Source of the DNA: Actinomycetota bacterium
GTDB taxonomy: Bacteria > Actinomycetota > Thermoleophilia > Gaiellales > Gaiellaceae
Direction: 5' to 3'
Length of the DNA: 33,989 bases
Assembly: GCA_003139545.1 (NCBI GenBank)
Contig: PLJC01000037.1
Coordinates: 1-33,989, forward strand
Shown here: positions 24,784 to 33,978 of the stretch, in pieces
Position numbering within the stretch: the first letter of the stretch is position 1
How the letters are laid out: each line of letters starts with the position of its first letter
The notes under the pieces: generated by a model
What the model was told of the DNA's origin: nothing
Database searches by the model: none
Seen by the model: the letters and a program-made list of their open reading frames with translations, nothing else
Position numbers and translations under genes: made by a program

Positions 24784-25319
24784 AAGCGTTCCGTTCGGTC
24801 ACGTCGACGGCGGTCGTGCTCGACCGGGCGGACGTGGACACCGACCAGATCATCCCGAAGCAGTTCCTGAAGCGGATCGAGCGCAGCGGCTTCGGCGAGT
24901 TCCTCTTCTTCGACTGGCGCAAGGCCCCCGACTTCGAGCTGAACCACCAGCGCGGCAAGATCCTCATCGCCGGGCGGAACTTCGGCTGCGGCTCGTCGCG
25001 TGAGCACGCGCCCTGGGCGCTGGAGGACTACGGGTTCGAGGCCATCGTCGCGCCGTCCTACGGCGACATCTTCCGTCAGAACTCGCTCAAGATCGGCCTG
25101 CTGCCGGTCGAGCTGCCCCCCGAGCAGGTGCGCGACCTGATGGATCGCGCGCGCGCGGGCGAGGAGCTGACGGTCGACCTCGAGGTGCGCACTGCGGGCG
25201 GCCATCCGTTCGAGCTGGACGACTTCTCGCGCAAGTGCCTGCTCGAGGGGATGGACGAGATCGCGTTGACGCTGCGCGACGAGGCGGCCATCGCCGCGTA
25301 CGAATCCGCGCACGCGTAA
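24780..25319 (+). CDS. leuD: 3-isopropylmalate dehydratase small subunit
   Basis: 179 residues. [20 protein letters not shown] at the start, [20 protein letters not shown] (substrate loop) and [20 protein letters not shown] identify the swivel domain of isopropylmalate isomerase. The ATG at 24780 overlaps the leuC stop. A second frame covering leuC is spurious. A 24-nt gap separates it from the methyltransferase-like gene. Confidence 0.95.
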   Translation: MKAFRSVTSTAVVLDRADVDTDQIIPKQFLKRIERSGFGEFLFFDWRKAPDFELNHQRGKILIAGRNFGCGSSREHAPWALEDYGFEAIVAPSYGDIFRQNSLKIGLLPVELPPEQVRDLMDRARAGEELTVDLEVRTAGGHPFELDDFSRKCLLEGMDEIALTLRDEAAIAAYESAHA

Positions 25320-25343
25320 GCGTTCGTGGGACTATGAGCGAGG

Positions 25344-25892
25344 ATGAGAGCGGTCGAGCTCGTCTTCGCTGTCGGATGGGCGGCCTTCTGGCTGTACTGG
25401 CTCGTGGCCGCCTTCTCGATGAAGCGCGGCCGCGTCGCCTGGGGCCGCGAGGCCCGCATCAGGGTCGTGCTGATCGTCATCGTGATCGTTCTCGTGCGCC
25501 TCGGAGCGCTTCGGGGGCACGGCGTCCACACCGATCCGCTGCGCGAAGGCATCGGTTTGGTTCTTTTCGTCGTCGGGCTCGCATTCGCGATCCGGGCTCG
25601 CCTGACCATCGGGCGCAACTGGGGAACGCCGATGTCTCAGAAGGACGAGCCGGAGCTCGTGACGAGCGGTGCCTACCGCCTCGTGCGCCACCCGATCTAC
25701 TCGGGGGTCCTCGTCGCCGGCGCGAGCACCGCCATCGCGCTGAGCTGGTGGTGGTTGGTCCCCGTGACGCTCGCCGGGATCTACTTCATCTACAGCGCGA
25801 CCGTGGAAGAGCGCTACCTGACCGAGCAGTTCCCGGACAGCTACCCGGCGTACAAGCGCTCGACCAAGATGCTCGTGCCGTTCATTCTCTAG
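25344..25892 (+). CDS. Isoprenylcysteine carboxyl methyltransferase-like (ICMT/PEMT) membrane protein
   Basis: 182 residues with four to five membrane helices and the C-terminal catalytic signature of the family: SGAYRLVRHPIYSGVLVAGA, later VEERYLTEQFPDSYPAYKR. These motifs bind SAM in ICMT and phospholipid methyltransferases. The bacterial substrate is unknown, perhaps a lipid. GCGAGG lies next to the ATG. Its 3' end overlaps, on the opposite strand, a remnant of chorismate mutase. Confidence 0.85.
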   Translation: MRAVELVFAVGWAAFWLYWLVAAFSMKRGRVAWGREARIRVVLIVIVIVLVRLGALRGHGVHTDPLREGIGLVLFVVGLAFAIRARLTIGRNWGTPMSQKDEPELVTSGAYRLVRHPIYSGVLVAGASTAIALSWWWLVPVTLAGIYFIYSATVEERYLTEQFPDSYPAYKRSTKMLVPFIL

Positions 25893-25965
25893 CCACCTCG
25901 CGCTTCACGAGATCGAGCAGCTCGTGGTACAGCTCGGCGAGGCCTTCCGCCGACAGCGGCCCGCC
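25882..25965 (-). pseudogene. C-terminal fragment of a chorismate mutase gene
   Basis: The minus strand encodes [20 protein letters not shown], then REVARE and a stop, almost identical to the end of the intact chorismate mutase at 28225-28521 ([20 protein letters not shown]). The DNA is also clearly similar across about 75 nt. Upstream of the fragment, homology ends and the sequence becomes the leuA promoter/leader. The fragment has no start and is a relic of a duplication or rearrangement. Confidence 0.75.
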
Positions 25966-26010
25966 TGAGCCGTTGTCCCCTTTTCCGCCCCATTCCGGCA
26001 CCCGGAGGCA

Positions 26011-26016
26011 TAGCGT
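26011..26016 (+). promoter_or_regulatory. Candidate -10 box of the leuA leader transcript
   Basis: TAGCGT is placed 7 nt before the GTG of the leader peptide, the same spacing as in the pheA leader. No clear -35 box is seen at 16-18 nt. GGAGG at 26004-26008 is 15 nt from the GTG, too far for a good ribosome-binding site, which favours leaderless translation. Confidence 0.45.
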
Positions 26017-26023
26017 TCCAGGC

Positions 26024-27830
<1,807 letters not shown>

Positions 27831-27833
27831 TCG

Positions 27834-28235
27834 TTACGCGGGCAACACCGCGAGATCGACGTCCAGCAGCGGGCTCGAGAGCATGAAGTCGGCCGTCGCG
27901 CGGTTGCACGCGATCGGCACGTTGTAGACGACGGCGATGCGCAGGAGCGCCTTGACGTCGACGTCGTGCGAGTGCGGCGCGAGCGGGTCCCAGAAGAAGA
28001 CCACGAAGTCGATCCTTCCTTCGGCGATCGCTGCGCCCACCTGCTGGTCGCCGCCGAGCGGCCCGCTCAGGAACCGCGTCACCGGCAGGTCGAGCTCGCC
28101 GGCGATGAGCGTGCCGGTCGTTCCTGTCGCGTACAGGTCATGCCGCGAGAGCGTCCCGCGGTTGAACTTTGCCCACTCGAGCAGGTCGGCCTTCTTGTTG
28201 TCGTGCGCGATGAGCGCGATCCGCTTAGCCGCCAC
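27834..28235 (-). CDS. mgsA: Methylglyoxal synthase
   Basis: Converts dihydroxyacetone phosphate to methylglyoxal and phosphate. 133 residues. [16 protein letters not shown] at the start, YATGTTG (phosphate loop), [18 protein letters not shown] (catalytic Asp 63 by alignment with the family) and [19 protein letters not shown] then CNRATADF are all family signatures. It is last in the pheA operon and overlaps the chorismate mutase stop by 11 nt. Why a triose-phosphate bypass enzyme is cotranscribed with Phe synthesis is not obvious. Convergent with leuA, 3 nt apart. Confidence 0.95.
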   Translation of the reverse strand: MAAKRIALIAHDNKKADLLEWAKFNRGTLSRHDLYATGTTGTLIAGELDLPVTRFLSGPLGGDQQVGAAIAEGRIDFVVFFWDPLAPHSHDVDVKALLRIAVVYNVPIACNRATADFMLSSPLLDVDLAVLPA

Positions 28236-28521
28236 TCTTCTGCACTTCCCGCTTCATGAGGTCGAGCAGCTCGTGGTACAGCTCGGCGAGCCCTTCAACG
28301 GATAACGGCCCGCGATTGCCGCGCTGCAGGTACTGCAGCATCCACTCCTCGCGCGCGAGATCGACGAACCCGATGCCGTGCTCTTCTTTGTACCGCTTCA
28401 ACTTCGCCACGAGGCGCAGGCGCTTGTTCACGAGCTCGACGAGCGCGCCGTCGACGTCGGAGATCTCGCGGCGCAGGTCGCGCACGAACGGATCGGTCGA
28501 GGCCGAGACGTCGGCGCTCAT
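28225..28521 (-). CDS. Chorismate mutase (AroQ type)
   Basis: 98-residue all-helical monofunctional chorismate mutase giving prephenate. [20 protein letters not shown] and [18 protein letters not shown] form the long first helix with conserved Arg/Lys; [14 protein letters not shown] and [17 protein letters not shown] form the rest. ATG 28521 overlaps the pheA stop (ATGA), so prephenate formation and use are coupled. The C-terminal 24 residues are duplicated as a remnant at 25882-25965. Confidence 0.88.
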   Translation of the reverse strand: MSADVSASTDPFVRDLRREISDVDGALVELVNKRLRLVAKLKRYKEEHGIGFVDLAREEWMLQYLQRGNRGPLSVEGLAELYHELLDLMKREVQKSGG

Positions 28522-29348
28522 GACGTCACCTGCGCGGCGTCGTACACGCCGACGATGCGGTGCGACCGCGTGAGGCTCGCGAGCTCGTCCAGCGCGCCGC
28601 GCACCTTCGCGTCCAGCGGATGGCCCGCGACGACCGCGTCGAAGCGGTAGCTCCACGGGCTCGCCGGAAGGGGCCGCGACACGAGCCGGACGAGATCCAG
28701 TCCCGCGACCGCGAACGGTGAGATGGCGGCGTGCAGCGCACCGGGCCGGTGGTCGGTGACGAACGTGAACGCCGTCCGTGCCTCGTCCCGCTGCCCGCCG
28801 AGCCACGTGAACGGCGCGACCGACACGAAGCGCGTGAACGCAGGCCCGTCGCCGACGTCGTCCCGCAACGTCACGAGCCCATACAGCCCCGCGGCTTCCG
28901 GTCCGGCGATCGCCGCAGCGGCGTGATCGCCCGACTCCGCTGTCTCGCGGGCCGCGTCGGCCGTCGTCGACGCCGGAACGATCGCGGCGTTCGGCAACAG
29001 GTCGAGCAGCTTCCGACACTGGTCGAGCGCGGACGGATGCGAGCGAACGATGCGAATCTCGTCCAGCGCGACGTCCTCCGGCGCAACGAGGCAATGGCGG
29101 ATCGGTAGCACTGCCTCGGCGACGATCGAGAGCGCGCGCTCGTGCAAGAGGTCGTGCGTCTCGGGCACGCTCCCGGCGAGCGAGCTCTCGATCGGGAGCA
29201 CGCCCTGCTCGACGTCAGCCCGCACAACCGCGTCGGCGACCGCGCGGAACCCGCTTAGCGGATGGAGCTCCGCCGCCGGGTGCAGCGCAAGCGCGGCCGC
29301 GCCGGAGTGCGATCCCTCCGGGCCCGGGTACGCGACGACGCCGCTCAC
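28518..29348 (-). CDS. pheA: Prephenate dehydratase with ACT domain
   Basis: Converts prephenate to phenylpyruvate. With GTG 29348 the protein is 276 residues, the family norm. PDT domain: VVAYPGPEGSHSGAAALAL, VLPIESSLAGSVPETHDLL, RSHPSALDQCRKLLDLLP, AAIAGPEAAGLYGL and PAFTRFVSVA (the TRF motif). The ACT domain (about 190-276) has FTFVTDHRPGALHAAISPFA and VSRPLPASPWSYRF (ESRP-like site that binds Phe). This GTG overlaps the TGA of the upstream zinc-ribbon gene (GTGA); a further upstream ATG at 29378 would overlap that gene by 34 nt and is less likely. Confidence 0.93.
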   Translation of the reverse strand: MSGVVAYPGPEGSHSGAAALALHPAAELHPLSGFRAVADAVVRADVEQGVLPIESSLAGSVPETHDLLHERALSIVAEAVLPIRHCLVAPEDVALDEIRIVRSHPSALDQCRKLLDLLPNAAIVPASTTADAARETAESGDHAAAAIAGPEAAGLYGLVTLRDDVGDGPAFTRFVSVAPFTWLGGQRDEARTAFTFVTDHRPGALHAAISPFAVAGLDLVRLVSRPLPASPWSYRFDAVVAGHPLDAKVRGALDELASLTRSHRIVGVYDAAQVTS

Positions 29349-29503
29349 CGGAGCCGTAGCGGAACGCGCAATCCGCATCGCTGGCAGATGGTGACCGCAG
29401 CGCCCTTCCGCGCCGCGCGCTGCACGGGGATCGGGTCGGCGCACCCGCACGTGGCGTCTGTCGCCGCCGCAGTCTTGAGGATGGATGCTGTGAGTTCGGT
29501 CAT
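29345..29503 (-). CDS. Small zinc-ribbon-like protein at the head of the pheA operon (52 aa)
   Basis: From ATG 29503 the frame encodes a helical start (MTELTASILKTAAATDATCG) and two Cys clusters, CGC (residues 19-21) and CQRC (40-43), followed by a basic end GLRVPLRLR. Such paired Cys clusters usually bind one zinc. GGAGGAG lies 8 nt before the ATG, an excellent ribosome-binding site and better than that of pheA itself, whose GTG start overlaps its stop. It is the first gene after the Phe attenuator. It could be a metal-dependent regulator or simply a coupling cistron; unknown. Confidence 0.7.
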   Translation of the reverse strand: MTELTASILKTAAATDATCGCADPIPVQRAARKGAAVTICQRCGLRVPLRLR

Positions 29504-29535
29504 CGAATCGACTCCTCCAGGGGAGAGCTGATGCA

Positions 29536-29570
29536 CTAGCCGGCGGTGGGGGGACGAGAGCGCCGGCTAG
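29536..29570 (-). promoter_or_regulatory. pheA attenuator hairpin
   Basis: CTAGCCGGCG and CGCCGGCTAG form a perfect 10-bp stem with a 15-nt loop; the 5' arm contains the stop codon of the leader peptide. Within the leader, GAAGCCG (29626-29620) can pair with CGGCTTC (29597-29591), and the CGGCT of the latter can instead pair with AGCCG in the 5' arm of this hairpin, giving the 1:2, 2:3, 3:4 options of classical attenuators. No T run follows. Downstream, CTCC/GGAG can fold over the Shine-Dalgarno of the next gene. Confidence 0.65.
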
Positions 29571-29641
29571 CCGATAAAGGCGTACGCAAAGAAGCCGTTG
29601 AAGACGGAAATGCGGGAAGCGGCTTCGGGCGCGTGCGCCAT
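29567..29641 (-). CDS. pheA leader peptide (24 aa), Phe-rich
   Basis: ATG 29641 to TAG 29567 encodes a peptide starting MAHAPEAASRIS and ending VFNGFFAYAFIG. Four Phe and one Tyr codon fall within the last eleven residues, the mark of a Phe-sensing attenuation peptide. The ATG is 7 nt after a -10 box, so the message appears leaderless. It sits 64 nt before the first operon gene. Stalling at Phe codons would cover segment 2 of the alternative hairpins, while finishing at the stop would cover the 5' arm of the 10-bp hairpin. Confidence 0.85.
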   Translation of the reverse strand: MAHAPEAASRISVFNGFFAYAFIG

Positions 29642-29648
29642 TGCCTTC

Positions 29649-29677
29649 ACCCTAGGCACCGCTCACGCCGTCGTCAA
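29649..29677 (-). promoter_or_regulatory. pheA operon promoter
   Basis: TTGACG (29677-29672), a 17-nt spacer and TAGGGT (29654-29649) form a near-consensus sigma-70-type promoter. It overlaps the last codons of leuB. The predicted start falls at or next to the ATG of the leader peptide. Confidence 0.8.
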
Positions 29678-30661
29678 CGCCAATTGTTCCCTTACCACCG
29701 CTCCGAATTCGGCCGTGCTCGCCGAGCCTCCGAGATCGGATGTCGGCGAGGTAGCCAGCGCGTGCTCAACGGCACGGACGAGCGCCTGCGCCTCGGCTGT
29801 CCGCCCGAGGCCGTGCTCGAGCAGGAGTGCCGTCGATCGCAGCATCGCGGTCGGGTTGGCGATCCCGCGCCCGGCGATGTCGGGCGCCGACCCGTGGACG
29901 GGCTCGAAGATCCCGGGGCCGGAGTCGGACAGGCTCGCCGACGGCGCCAGCCCGAGGCCGCCGGTGACCGCCGCGGCGAGGTCGCTGAGGATGTCGCCGA
30001 ACATGTTCTCGGTCACGATCACGTCGAACTGCTGCGGCGTGGTCGCGAGCTGCATGGCCGCGTTGTCGACGAGCATGTGCTCGACGCTCACGTCGGGAAA
30101 CTCGGGTGCGATCTCGTTGACGACACGCCGCCACATCCGCGACGTCTCGAGGACGTTCGCCTTGTCGATGGACGTCAGCGCGCCACGGCGCGTCTGCGCG
30201 AGCGCGAACGCCCGCCGCGCGACGCGCTCCACCTGGCTCGGGTGGTACTCGCAGGTATCGAAGACAGTGCCGTCGTCGCGCACGCCGCTCGCGCCGAAGT
30301 AGAGCCCGCCGACGAGCTCGCGAACGACGAGCAGATCCACGTCACCCCACACGGATGGCCGCAGGTTCGCGTACGCGTCGAGCGCGCCGCGCAGGCGCAG
30401 CAGTCCCTGCTCTGGCCGCACGTCCGCTGCGTCGAATTCCGGGTCCCCGACCGGGCCCTTCAGGACCGCGGTCGCGTCGCGGCAGGCCGCGAGCGTCTCC
30501 CCGGGCAGGGGATCTCCAGCCGCGCGAATGGCGGCGGCGCCGATGAGCCGCTCCTCCACGGCGACATCGGGCGCGACGAGCTCGAGAACGAGGCGCGCTT
30601 CACGCGCGACCTCCGGCCCGACTCCGTCGCCGGGCAGGAGCACAACGGTAGGGCTAGACAT
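29663..30661 (-). CDS. leuB: 3-isopropylmalate dehydrogenase
   Basis: Oxidative decarboxylation of 3-isopropylmalate with NAD+. ATG 30661 gives 332 residues: SPTVVLLPGDGVGPEVAREA, AVLKGPVGDPEFD, QGLLRLRGALDAYANLRP, ALTSIDKANVLETSRMWR and VDNAAMQLATTPQQFDVIVT then ENMFGDILSDLAAAVTGGLG. A start seven codons upstream would reduce agreement with the family. The ATG overlaps the end of the small HTH gene by 8 nt, so leuB is in the thrC transcript, under the SAM riboswitch, rather than with leuCD or leuA. Confidence 0.94.
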   Translation of the reverse strand: MSSPTVVLLPGDGVGPEVAREARLVLELVAPDVAVEERLIGAAAIRAAGDPLPGETLAACRDATAVLKGPVGDPEFDAADVRPEQGLLRLRGALDAYANLRPSVWGDVDLLVVRELVGGLYFGASGVRDDGTVFDTCEYHPSQVERVARRAFALAQTRRGALTSIDKANVLETSRMWRRVVNEIAPEFPDVSVEHMLVDNAAMQLATTPQQFDVIVTENMFGDILSDLAAAVTGGLGLAPSASLSDSGPGIFEPVHGSAPDIAGRGIANPTAMLRSTALLLEHGLGRTAEAQALVRAVEHALATSPTSDLGGSASTAEFGAVVREQLALTTA

Positions 30662-30911
30662 CCTGGAAGGCGCTCTCCCCAATGGCTCTCGGTTGACGGC
30701 CGCGCGGCCGCGGCGTGAACCCGGCGGCGTGGATGGCGGCGTTCCAGCTCCCGAACACGCGGCTCACGGTCTGCCGCGACGGGTGGTTCTCTCCTGCCTG
30801 ATCCCATTCGTGCGTGAACGGCGGCCGGCTGTGCTTCCGATACCAGAGCGTGATCGCGTACACGATCGTGTCTGGCGTCCAGCGGAAGCCGGTCCGCGGA
30901 CCGGTCCTCAT
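30654..30911 (-). CDS. Small DNA-binding-type protein with a homing-endonuclease-associated repeat (HNH_repeat-like)
   Basis: 85 residues. FRWTPDTIVYAITLWYRKHS, then RPPFTHEWDQAGENHPSRQT and VSRVFGSWNAAIHAAGF follow the pattern W-x4-I-x-A-I...PP-x3-W...hPS-x2-V-x2-xFGSWNAA-x2-AG of the helix-turn-helix repeat first noted in homing endonucleases (PF18780-like). Only one repeat and no nuclease domain is present, so it may be a small regulator. AAGGGAGGTG 4 nt before ATG 30911 sets the start. Twelve nt separate it from thrC, and it overlaps leuB by 8 nt. Confidence 0.75.
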   Translation of the reverse strand: MRTGPRTGFRWTPDTIVYAITLWYRKHSRPPFTHEWDQAGENHPSRQTVSRVFGSWNAAIHAAGFTPRPRGRQPRAIGESAFQDV

Positions 30912-30923
30912 TCCACACCTCCC

Positions 30924-32135
30924 TTAGACATGAACACCGAGTCGCTCCAGGATGAGGTCGGCGTCCGGTTCGACGAGCACGGGCTCGAAGGTGTCGGCGA
31001 CGAGCGCCGGCGTCTTCAGGCCGTCACCGGTGACGAGCAGCACGACGCGATCGTTCTCGCCGAGCTCGCCACGACGGACGGCTTCTCGCAGTGCACCCAG
31101 CGCGGTGGCGGGCGCGGTCTCGCCGAAGACCCCTGTCGTCTCGGCGAGAAGCTTGATGTTCTCCGGGATCTCCTCCTCGGGGACGGCGCGGATCGTGCCG
31201 CCCGAGGCGATCGCGGTGGCGACCGCGAGGTCGCCGTCGGCCGGGGAGCCGATCGCGATCGAGCGCGCGATCGTGTTCGGCCGCACCGGCTTTACCTTGG
31301 CACCGTCTGCGAAGGCACGCGCGACCGGCGCGCAGCCCTCCGCCTGGCCGCCGAAGATGCGCGGCCGTGCGCCCTCGACGAGCCCGAGCTGGAGCAGCTC
31401 GCCGAAGCCCTGGTGCACCTTCGAGTACATCGCGCCCGACGCGATCGGCGCGACGACGGCGTCGGGAAGCTCCCATCCAAGCTGTTCCGCGATCTCGAAC
31501 GCGAGCGTCTTCGACCCCTCGGCGTAGTACGCGCGCAGCTCGACGTTGACGAAGGCCCAGTCGAGCTCGAAAGACAGCTCGACGCTCAGCCGGCTGCAGT
31601 CGTCGTACGTGCCGTTGACGGCGAAGATGGTCCCGCCGTAGACGGCGGTGGCGATGAGCTTCTCCGGCTCGAGGTCGGCCGGGACGAGGACGGCGGACTC
31701 GATTCCCTCCGCCGCGGCGCGAGCGGCGACGGCGTTCGCGAGGTTGCCGGTCGAGGAGCACGCGAGCGTCGTGTAGCCGAGCTCGAGCGCCTTCGCGCAC
31801 GCGACCGCGACGACGCGGTCCTTGAACGAGTGCGTTGGATTGGCCGTGTCGAGCTTCAGCAGCAGCTCGCCGACGCCGACCGCCGACGCGAGCCGCGGCG
31901 CGGAGACGAGCGGCGTGTTGCCGGGAGCGAGACGCGCTTCGGCGGGCGGCGCGACCGGCAGCAGCGGTGCGTACCGCCAGATGTTCGGCGGCCCGGCCTC
32001 GATCTCGGCGCGGGTCACGGTCCGATCCGCGGCGTAGATCGGCTCGAGCGGGCCGAAGCACCGCGAGCAGACCCCAACGGGGTCGAGCGGGAACTCGGTC
32101 TCGCAGATGCGACAACGAAGTGCGGTGGCGGGCAT
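30924..32135 (-). CDS. thrC: Threonine synthase-like PLP enzyme with N-terminal zinc ribbon
   Basis: 403 residues. A zinc ribbon with C8/C11 and C23/C26 (CRIC, CSRC) precedes a fold-type II PLP domain: PGNTPLVSAP, PLP lysine K105 in NPTHSFKDRVV, ACSSTGNLANAVAARAAAEG, SGAMYSKVHQGFGELLQLG and LLVTGDGLK. This is the class of threonine synthase common in archaea and actinobacteria, releasing phosphate from O-phosphohomoserine. The gene is preceded by a SAM-I-type riboswitch, unusual for threonine synthesis; a role in homocysteine formation cannot be excluded from sequence. GGAAGGAG lies 8 nt before the ATG, in the loop of a GGAC/GTCC hairpin (32155-32141). Confidence 0.88.
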   Translation of the reverse strand: MPATALRCRICETEFPLDPVGVCSRCFGPLEPIYAADRTVTRAEIEAGPPNIWRYAPLLPVAPPAEARLAPGNTPLVSAPRLASAVGVGELLLKLDTANPTHSFKDRVVAVACAKALELGYTTLACSSTGNLANAVAARAAAEGIESAVLVPADLEPEKLIATAVYGGTIFAVNGTYDDCSRLSVELSFELDWAFVNVELRAYYAEGSKTLAFEIAEQLGWELPDAVVAPIASGAMYSKVHQGFGELLQLGLVEGARPRIFGGQAEGCAPVARAFADGAKVKPVRPNTIARSIAIGSPADGDLAVATAIASGGTIRAVPEEEIPENIKLLAETTGVFGETAPATALGALREAVRRGELGENDRVVLLVTGDGLKTPALVADTFEPVLVEPDADLILERLGVHV

Positions 32136-32163
32136 TACAGGGACTCCTTCCGTCCGGGGCTCG

Positions 32164-32248
32164 GCATCCGACCGGGTTTGGCACCACGCTCCGTTGGAGC
32201 AGGTTGCCGAGGCGTCACAGGGCCGGTTCCCTCAGCCTCTCTCGATGC
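32164..32248 (-). ncRNA. SAM riboswitch (SAM-I-type core)
   Basis: Transcript orientation: P1 GCATC / GATGC, then GAGAGAGGCTGAGGGA, the kink-turn and ligand core ACCGGCCCTGTGACGCC, TCGGCAACC, a GCTCC/GGAGC stem, and GTGGTGCCAAACC before the closing P1 strand. GGCCC, TGA, CGGCAACC and GGTGCCAA are the conserved positions of SAM-I and its relatives. P1 can be extended by CTC/GAG. It ends 28 nt before thrC with no terminator, so ligand binding more likely affects the hairpin holding the Shine-Dalgarno. Confidence 0.9.
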
Positions 32249-32285
32249 GGAGCCGGACAGCGTCGTCCGCCTCCTCGTTGGTGGG

Positions 32286-32291
32286 ACTATA
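32286..32291 (-). promoter_or_regulatory. -10 box of the thrC transcript
   Basis: TATAGT lies in an unusually AT-rich stretch directly after the ilvD stop and about 37 nt before the riboswitch. No strong -35 is visible. It separates thrC expression from ilvD. Confidence 0.6.
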
Positions 32292-32301
32292 CAAAATAAA
32301 G

Positions 32302-33978
32302 TCATGTGAGGACGGCTCCTTCGGAAGCCGATGAGACGTACTTCGCGTACCGCGCGAGCACGCCCTTCGTGTAGCGGGGCGCGGGCGGCGTGATGTCGGC
32401 CAGCCGGGCCGCGATCTCGTCCTCGGAGAGCTCGACCGACAGCCGCCTCGACGCGACGTCGAGCTCGATCGTGTCGCCGTCACGCAGCGCCGCGATCGGG
32501 CCGCCGCGCGCGGCCTCGGGCGCGACATGCCCGACCATCAGGCCGTGCGTCGCTCCCGAGAAGCGTCCGTCGGTGACGAGCGCGATCTCCTCGCCCAGCC
32601 CCTCGCCGACGAGCGCGGCGGTCACGTGCAGCATCTCGCGCATGCCGGGCCCGCCCGCCGGGCCTTCGTAGCGGATGACGACGACGTCGCCCGCCTTGAT
32701 CGCCTTCGCCTTGACGGCGGCGAAGCAGTCCTCCTCGGAATCGAACACGCGCGCCGGCCCGCGATGGTGCAGACGCTCGTGCCCTGCGAGCTTCACGACG
32801 CAACCTTCCGGGGCGAGGTTGCCGCGCAGGATGGCGAGGCCGCCGGTCGCCTTCAGCGGCCGCTCGATCGGGACGACCACCTCCTGCCCGGGTGTCTCGA
32901 CCACCGCGGTCGCGACTCCCGAGAGCGTGCGGCCGTCGACGTTCGGCGCGTCGCCGTGGACGAGCCCGGCCTTCAGGAGCTCGCGCGCGACGAGCGCGAC
33001 GCCGCCGGCGGCGTGCAGGTCGGTGGCGACGAAGCGGCCGCCGGGCTTGATGTCCGCGACGACGGGGGTGCGTTCTGCGATGCGGTCGAAGTCCTCGAGC
33101 TCGAGCGGGATGTCGAGCTCGCGCGCGATGGCGAGCAGGTGCAGGACGCCGTTCGTCGAGCCGCCCGTTGCCGCTATCGCCGCGACGGCGTTCTCGATTG
33201 CGTCGCGCGTGATGATCTGCGACGGGCGCACGTCGTCCCGCACGAGGCGCATGACGATGCGGCCGGCCTCGTACGCGGCGTCGGGCTTGGCGGGATCGGT
33301 CGCCGGCACGTCGTTGAGGCCGGCCGGGCTGATGCCGAGGAACTCGAGGACGGTCGCCATCGTGTTGGCGGTGAACTGCCCGCCGCATGCTCCCGCGCCC
33401 GGGCACGCGACGCCCTCGAGCTCGTGCACGTCGGCGTTCGACATCGTTCCGGCGGCGGCGGCGCCGACCGCCTCGAACACGTCCTGAATGGTGACGTCGC
33501 GGCCGCGGAACCGGCCCGGAGCGATGGAGCCGTTGTACAGGACGAGCCCGGGAACGTCGAGCCGCGCGAGCGCCATCACCGCCGCGGGAATCGTCTTGTC
33601 GCAGCCGACGAGGCACACGAGCCCGTCGAGCAAGTGGCCGCGCACGACGAGCTCGATCGAGTCGGCGATCACCTCGCGCGAAACGAGCGATGCCTTCATG
33701 CCCTCGGTGCCCATGGACACGCCGTCGCTGACCGCGATCGTGTTGAACTCCATCGGTGTGCCGCCCGCTTCGATGATCCCGCGCCGCACGTGCCGCGCGA
33801 GCTCGCGCTGGTTCCAGTTGCACGGCATCGTCTCGATCCACGTCGTCGCGATGCCGACGAGCGGGCGCGCGAGCGCCTCGTCGTCGAAGCCGATGCCCTT
33901 GAGCATCGCGCGCGCGGGCGCGCGATCAGGACCGTGGAGCATCACCGAGCTGCGTCGCGTCGAAGAGGTGTCAGGCAT
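32302..33978 (-). CDS. ilvD: Dihydroxy-acid dehydratase
   Basis: 558 residues. Dehydrates 2,3-dihydroxy-isovalerate and -methylvalerate in valine/isoleucine (and thus leucine) synthesis. Fe-S ligands are in [15 protein letters not shown] and [18 protein letters not shown]; other family motifs include [62 protein letters not shown] and [20 protein letters not shown]. The gene is complete, with ATG at 33978 near the right edge, and ends 11 nt before the thrC -10 box. Confidence 0.96.
   Translation of the reverse strand: MPDTSSTRRSSVMLHGPDRAPARAMLKGIGFDDEALARPLVGIATTWIETMPCNWNQRELARHVRRGIIEAGGTPMEFNTIAVSDGVSMGTEGMKASLVSREVIADSIELVVRGHLLDGLVCLVGCDKTIPAAVMALARLDVPGLVLYNGSIAPGRFRGRDVTIQDVFEAVGAAAAGTMSNADVHELEGVACPGAGACGGQFTANTMATVLEFLGISPAGLNDVPATDPAKPDAAYEAGRIVMRLVRDDVRPSQIITRDAIENAVAAIAATGGSTNGVLHLLAIARELDIPLELEDFDRIAERTPVVADIKPGGRFVATDLHAAGGVALVARELLKAGLVHGDAPNVDGRTLSGVATAVVETPGQEVVVPIERPLKATGGLAILRGNLAPEGCVVKLAGHERLHHRGPARVFDSEEDCFAAVKAKAIKAGDVVVIRYEGPAGGPGMREMLHVTAALVGEGLGEEIALVTDGRFSGATHGLMVGHVAPEAARGGPIAALRDGDTIELDVASRRLSVELSEDEIAARLADITPPAPRYTKGVLARYAKYVSSASEGAVLT

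Noticed and set aside
32164..32248. SAM-IV instead of SAM-I
   Set aside because: The GAGAGAGG...GAGGGA...GGCCC...TGA...CGGCAACC order reads as the SAM-I core; the extra pseudoknot of SAM-IV downstream was not found. A covariance-model search would settle it.
30528..32309. 593-codon plus-strand open frame opposite thrC
   Set aside because: Arg/Asp/Glu-rich, repetitive composition typical of antisense frames in GC-rich genes; thrC on the other strand has full family motifs.
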